A DNA stretch of 8,713 nt from an uncultured Actinomyces sp. (GTDB lineage Bacteria; Actinomycetota; Actinomycetes; Actinomycetales; Actinomycetaceae), in NCBI GenBank assembly GCA_902373545.1, contig CABKMZ010000082.1, positions 1-8,713 on the forward strand, in the 5' to 3' direction. A model generated the notes under the pieces. That model saw only the letters and a list, made by a program, of their open reading frames with translations, did no database searches and had not been told where the DNA came from. A program made the position numbers and the translations under genes. Shown here piece by piece: positions 6,454-8,713 of this stretch (within the stretch, counting starts at the first letter, position 1; every line of letters starts with the position of its first letter).

Positions 6454-7742
6454 TGTGTCCTCCCGGTGGGCGCTGTTTCTTCAAGAATATCGGAGCGAGG
6501 CACGCTCAGGGCGATTTCCGTGCCACGCGCGAGATGGCGAATCGTGGCCTCTCCCCCGGCGCGGCGCATACGCCCCACGATGGAGTCGCGCACGCCGTGG
6601 CGGTCCGCGGCGATGGCGGCGGGGTCAAAGCCCTCGCCGCTGTCTTTGATGAAGGCTTCGACGACTCGTGCGCGAACCTCGACGTAGACGGAGACGGGCG
6701 GGGCGCCGTGCCGCACGGCGTTTTGGCTGGCCTCGGCCAGGGCGGCCACGAGCGCGAGCTCGCCGGGGCCCGGCCTCATGTCGCCGACGACGACCACGCT
6801 GATGGGCACGCCGTAGCGGCTCTCGACCCCGACGACGGCCTCGGTGACCGCGGCGTCGAGAGAGTCGGCAGCCTGCGCGTGGCCCGTATAAAGCCAGGCG
6901 CGTAGCTCCCGCTCCTCGGTCAGGGCGATGGCGCGGACGCGTGCGGGGTCCTCGGCGGAGGCGCGGATGAGGGTCAATGTCTGGAGGACGGAATCGTGCA
7001 GGTGGGCGGCGATGTCCGCGCGCTCAGCCTCACGCACCCGCTGGGCCTGGGCTTGCGACAGGTCCTTCGTCGTGCGCAGCCACATGGGCACGAGCGCAAA
7101 GAGAACGCCCGCGACCAGGGCGGCCCCGATGAGGCCGCCGCGCAGCAGGATGACGGGCGGGTTGTCGCGCGAGGCCACCATCACGACGCCGAGGCTCAGG
7201 AGCATGATGCCGCCAAGAACCGCGCCGATAAAACGCAGGGAGCGCCAGTTGCTCACCTCGCGGCTCTGGCTCCACACCAGGGAAATGCCGGCGATGATCG
7301 AGACGATGGCCCCCATGTCACGCCAATCGAGCGTGCTCGTTGCGTTCAGGATCGTGCCGGCCAGGGCGGCAACCAGCAGCGCCACGCCCGTGACGATCAT
7401 GCGGTTACGCGACACCTGGGCGGCCCTTTCCTCGCGCAGACGCACGAGGCCGGGGCTGAGCGTGCCCGACGCGCTGGCCTCGGGCGCGTCCTCGGGGACC
7501 GTCACCCACAGCCACAGGTAGGCGAATGCGCCCACGCCCATCGCGGTGAACACGATGAGTAGGACGCGCACGAGCAGGACCGGGATGCCCAGGTGCACGG
7601 ACAGGCCAGCGCACACACCCCCCATCCAGGGGGCGGGCATGTCGGGGCTGGAGGCTGTCGCACGCACGAGCGGGGGCCGGGAAGGCGGTGCCGGAATCGG
7701 CGGGGTCCACCCGGGGCGCGGGTTGTTGACGGGGCTGCTCAC
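6450..7742 (-). CDS. PspC-domain sensor histidine kinase (HisKA_3 type)
   Basis: Membrane sensor kinase of 430 residues that would phosphorylate the overlapping NarL-type regulator. After a proline-rich N-terminus comes a PspC domain (about 34-85: PWMGGVCAGLSVHLGIPVLLVRV onward), then about four more hydrophobic segments (roughly 114-133, 143-158, 168-191, 197-222) with short loops and no large outer domain, so it probably senses within or at the membrane. The cytoplasmic part has a HisKA_3 dimerisation domain with ADIAAHLHDSVLQTL (phospho-acceptor H249) and an HATPase domain with N-box EASQNAVRHG (N341), G1 DSGEGFD (D367-D373) and a later GVRDSIVGRMRRAGG. I chose GTG 7742 (VSSPVNNPRP); a longer frame reaches a TTG at 7793, but those 17 codons run through the presumed promoter. 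No good ribosome site precedes 7742, so the message may be leaderless. It forms an operon with the regulator (4-bp overlap). Confidence 0.94.
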   Translation of the reverse strand: MSSPVNNPRPGWTPPIPAPPSRPPLVRATASSPDMPAPWMGGVCAGLSVHLGIPVLLVRVLLIVFTAMGVGAFAYLWLWVTVPEDAPEASASGTLSPGLVRLREERAAQVSRNRMIVTGVALLVAALAGTILNATSTLDWRDMGAIVSIIAGISLVWSQSREVSNWRSLRFIGAVLGGIMLLSLGVVMVASRDNPPVILLRGGLIGAALVAGVLFALVPMWLRTTKDLSQAQAQRVREAERADIAAHLHDSVLQTLTLIRASAEDPARVRAIALTEERELRAWLYTGHAQAADSLDAAVTEAVVGVESRYGVPISVVVVGDMRPGPGELALVAALAEASQNAVRHGAPPVSVYVEVRARVVEAFIKDSGEGFDPAAIAADRHGVRDSIVGRMRRAGGEATIRHLARGTEIALSVPRSDILEETAPTGRTQ

Positions 7743-7900
7743 GTATCCATTGTGGCACGCCCCCGTACGAGGCCGGGGTACCCCCCGGGCCAATCAGGGA
7801 TCGTTCAGGGGGTCCCCTACTATCGCGACCCACCCCGTGTTTGGTTGAGTAGTGGTATCGATCCGCGTCTCATGCGGATCCCATCGAGAGGAAGTTCATC
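7743..7900. promoter_or_regulatory. Divergent control region between kinase operon and pspC-like gene
   Basis: This 158-bp gap must hold promoters for both directions. Visible dyads are GGGGTACCCC (7775-7784, perfect), AGGGG-GT-CCCCT (7807-7818) and GATCCGC (7860-7866) with GCGGATC (7874-7880) around a 7-base loop. TACTAT at 7818-7823 is a plausible rightward -10 directly abutting the second dyad. Toward the kinase, the minus strand reads CACAATGGATAC just before the GTG at 7742, compatible with a -10 for a leaderless transcript. The dyads are candidates for binding by the cognate response regulator. None is proven. Confidence 0.5.
7860..7880 (+). promoter_or_regulatory. Stem-loop or operator in the leader of the PspC-domain gene
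   Basis: Perfect 7-bp arms GATCCGC and GCGGATC flank a 7-base loop, 20 bp before the ATG at 7901 and just upstream of the ribosome binding site (GAGAGG, about 7886-7891). It could be a protein-binding dyad, or an RNA hairpin protecting or modulating the leader. Confidence 0.4.
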
Positions 7901-8713
7901 ATGAGTTGGTCTCAGGGACCCTCAGACCCCGGCGCCGCGTTCCAGCAGCGCCCGTCCCGTCACAGTTTCTTCGAGTCGATGCGGAACTCCGGCTGGTATC
8001 GCGCGCACCCCCGCGTCATCGGAGGCGTCTGCTCGGGCATTTCGGCGCGTCAGGGCTGGGACCTGTCGCTTGTGCGTGTGTTCGTGGTTATCGCCGCCTT
8101 CTTCCTGCCGATCGTGTCGCTCGCCTATGCGCTCGCGTGGCTTTTGCTGCCCGAGGCAGCCGACGGGCGCATCCACCTTGAGGAAACCATTGAGGGACGC
8201 TTCGACATTGCCGTCCTCGGCGGTGGGTTCTTGGCGTTGGTCAGCCTGTCGTCGCTAGTGTCCTCCATCAGTTTCCTCGGCGTTGTGGGCATCGTTATCA
8301 GCGCCATTGTCTTCATCGGCCTGGCACTTTTCGTGATCGGCCTCCTCGTGTCAGGCCAGAAGAGCCGAGGCCCGGGCGCACCCGGGCAGCAGGGACCCCA
8401 GTACGGGACTCCGCAGTACACCGCCACCCAAGGGGGCCAGTCCGCCCCTTTCGGAGCGGCCACCCCGGCTGATAACGTGGCGGGGAACCCCATGAACGGA
8501 CAGCAGGGACCCCAGTACGGGACTCCGCAGTACGCCGCCACCCAAGGGGGCCAGTCCGCCCCTTTCGGACAGGCCACCCCGGCTGATAACGTGGCGGGGA
8601 ACCCCATGAACGGGCAGCAGGGACCCCAGGCACCCTCCGGCTACCCCGTCTACGGCATGCCCGCGACCGACGCCCCCGGCGCCACCAGCGCGCAGGCCGG
8701 GCCCCGCCCGGCC
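7901..8713 (+). CDS. PspC-domain membrane protein with repeat-rich tail (3' end outside window)
   Basis: ATG at 7901 with AGAGG 9 bp upstream; the frame stays open for 271 codons to the window edge, so the C-terminus is missing. Residues 33-85 form a PspC domain (WYRAHPRVIGGVCSGISARQGWDLSLVRV then a hydrophobic helix ending AWLLLPEA), followed by two more hydrophobic segments at about 103-122 and 124-151. From 153 on the chain is low-complexity Gly/Gln/Pro-rich and contains a 38-residue tandem repeat (162-199 and 200-237, then a partial third). PspC domains are known from phage-shock and envelope-stress systems as membrane sensors or partners; here the neighbouring kinase carries the same domain, so a shared stress signal is likely. 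The tail is probably flexible and exposed, on which side is not clear. The specific function is unknown. Confidence 0.9.
   Translation, partial: MSWSQGPSDPGAAFQQRPSRHSFFESMRNSGWYRAHPRVIGGVCSGISARQGWDLSLVRVFVVIAAFFLPIVSLAYALAWLLLPEAADGRIHLEETIEGRFDIAVLGGGFLALVSLSSLVSSISFLGVVGIVISAIVFIGLALFVIGLLVSGQKSRGPGAPGQQGPQYGTPQYTATQGGQSAPFGAATPADNVAGNPMNGQQGPQYGTPQYAATQGGQSAPFGQATPADNVAGNPMNGQQGPQAPSGYPVYGMPATDAPGATSAQAGPRPA
8384..8629 (+). repeat. 114-bp in-frame tandem repeat in the PspC-domain gene
   Basis: Two full units (8384-8497 and 8498-8611) differ at only 4 of 114 bases, and a third partial unit starts at 8612 and breaks off after QQGPQ (8629). Each unit encodes 38 residues beginning GQQGPQYGTPQY and ending PADNVAGNPMN. 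Three of the four base changes alter an amino acid (Thr/Ala; Ala/Gln by two changes) and one is silent. The near identity points to recent duplication by slippage or unequal exchange, so copy number probably varies between strains. Confidence 0.9.

Noticed and set aside
5707..6687. 326-codon plus-strand frame opposite the response regulator
   Set aside because: Shadow of a gene with clear receiver and HTH motifs on the other strand.
7743..7793. Longer N-terminus of the histidine kinase from a TTG at 7793
   Set aside because: The extra 17 residues are Arg/Gly-rich, have no ribosome site, and cover sequence better explained as promoter; the GTG at 7742 gives the Pro-rich start typical before a PspC domain.

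Overview
This window comes from a high-GC Gram-positive bacterium, most likely an actinomycete. The evidence is very GC-rich third positions, GTG starts, a PcrA-type helicase with a long acidic N-terminus and C-terminal Tudor-like domain, a UPF0371/DUF1846 protein, and a PspC-type sensor kinase with a NarL-type regulator. The overall look fits Actinomycetaceae (Actinomyces/Schaalia), but that placement is an inference and not proven by the sequence.

Layout. Positions 1-1249 hold no gene I can support. Instead they carry a packed series of repeats and hairpins: a 75-bp element with perfect 20-bp inverted ends (164-238), a direct duplication of a 215-bp AT-richer repeat with a cloverleaf-like dyad core (442-656 and 702-916), two identical 52-bp hairpin repeats (908-959 and 1026-1077), another strong hairpin (1082-1106) and a short tandem repeat (1170-1203). 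Next come four leftward genes: pcrA (1250-4042), a UPF0371/DUF1846 gene (4179-5669), a NarL/LuxR response regulator (5803-6453) and a PspC-domain histidine kinase (6450-7742). A 158-bp divergent control region (7743-7900) separates them from a rightward PspC-domain membrane protein (7901 to the window end, cut off), whose Gln/Gly/Pro-rich tail contains a near-identical 38-residue tandem repeat.

How the genes work together. The kinase and regulator genes overlap by 4 bp and are surely co-transcribed. Both the kinase and the divergent protein carry a PspC domain, so the three genes look like a membrane/envelope-stress sensing module comparable in logic to LiaFSR or Psp systems. DUF1846 and pcrA have separate intergenic spacers (133 and 136 bp) and probably separate transcription. 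PcrA is a housekeeping DNA repair/replication helicase unrelated to the stress module.

The most unusual material is the repeat-rich noncoding stretch at the left. The 215-bp repeat is the best candidate for an undescribed mobile or structured element.
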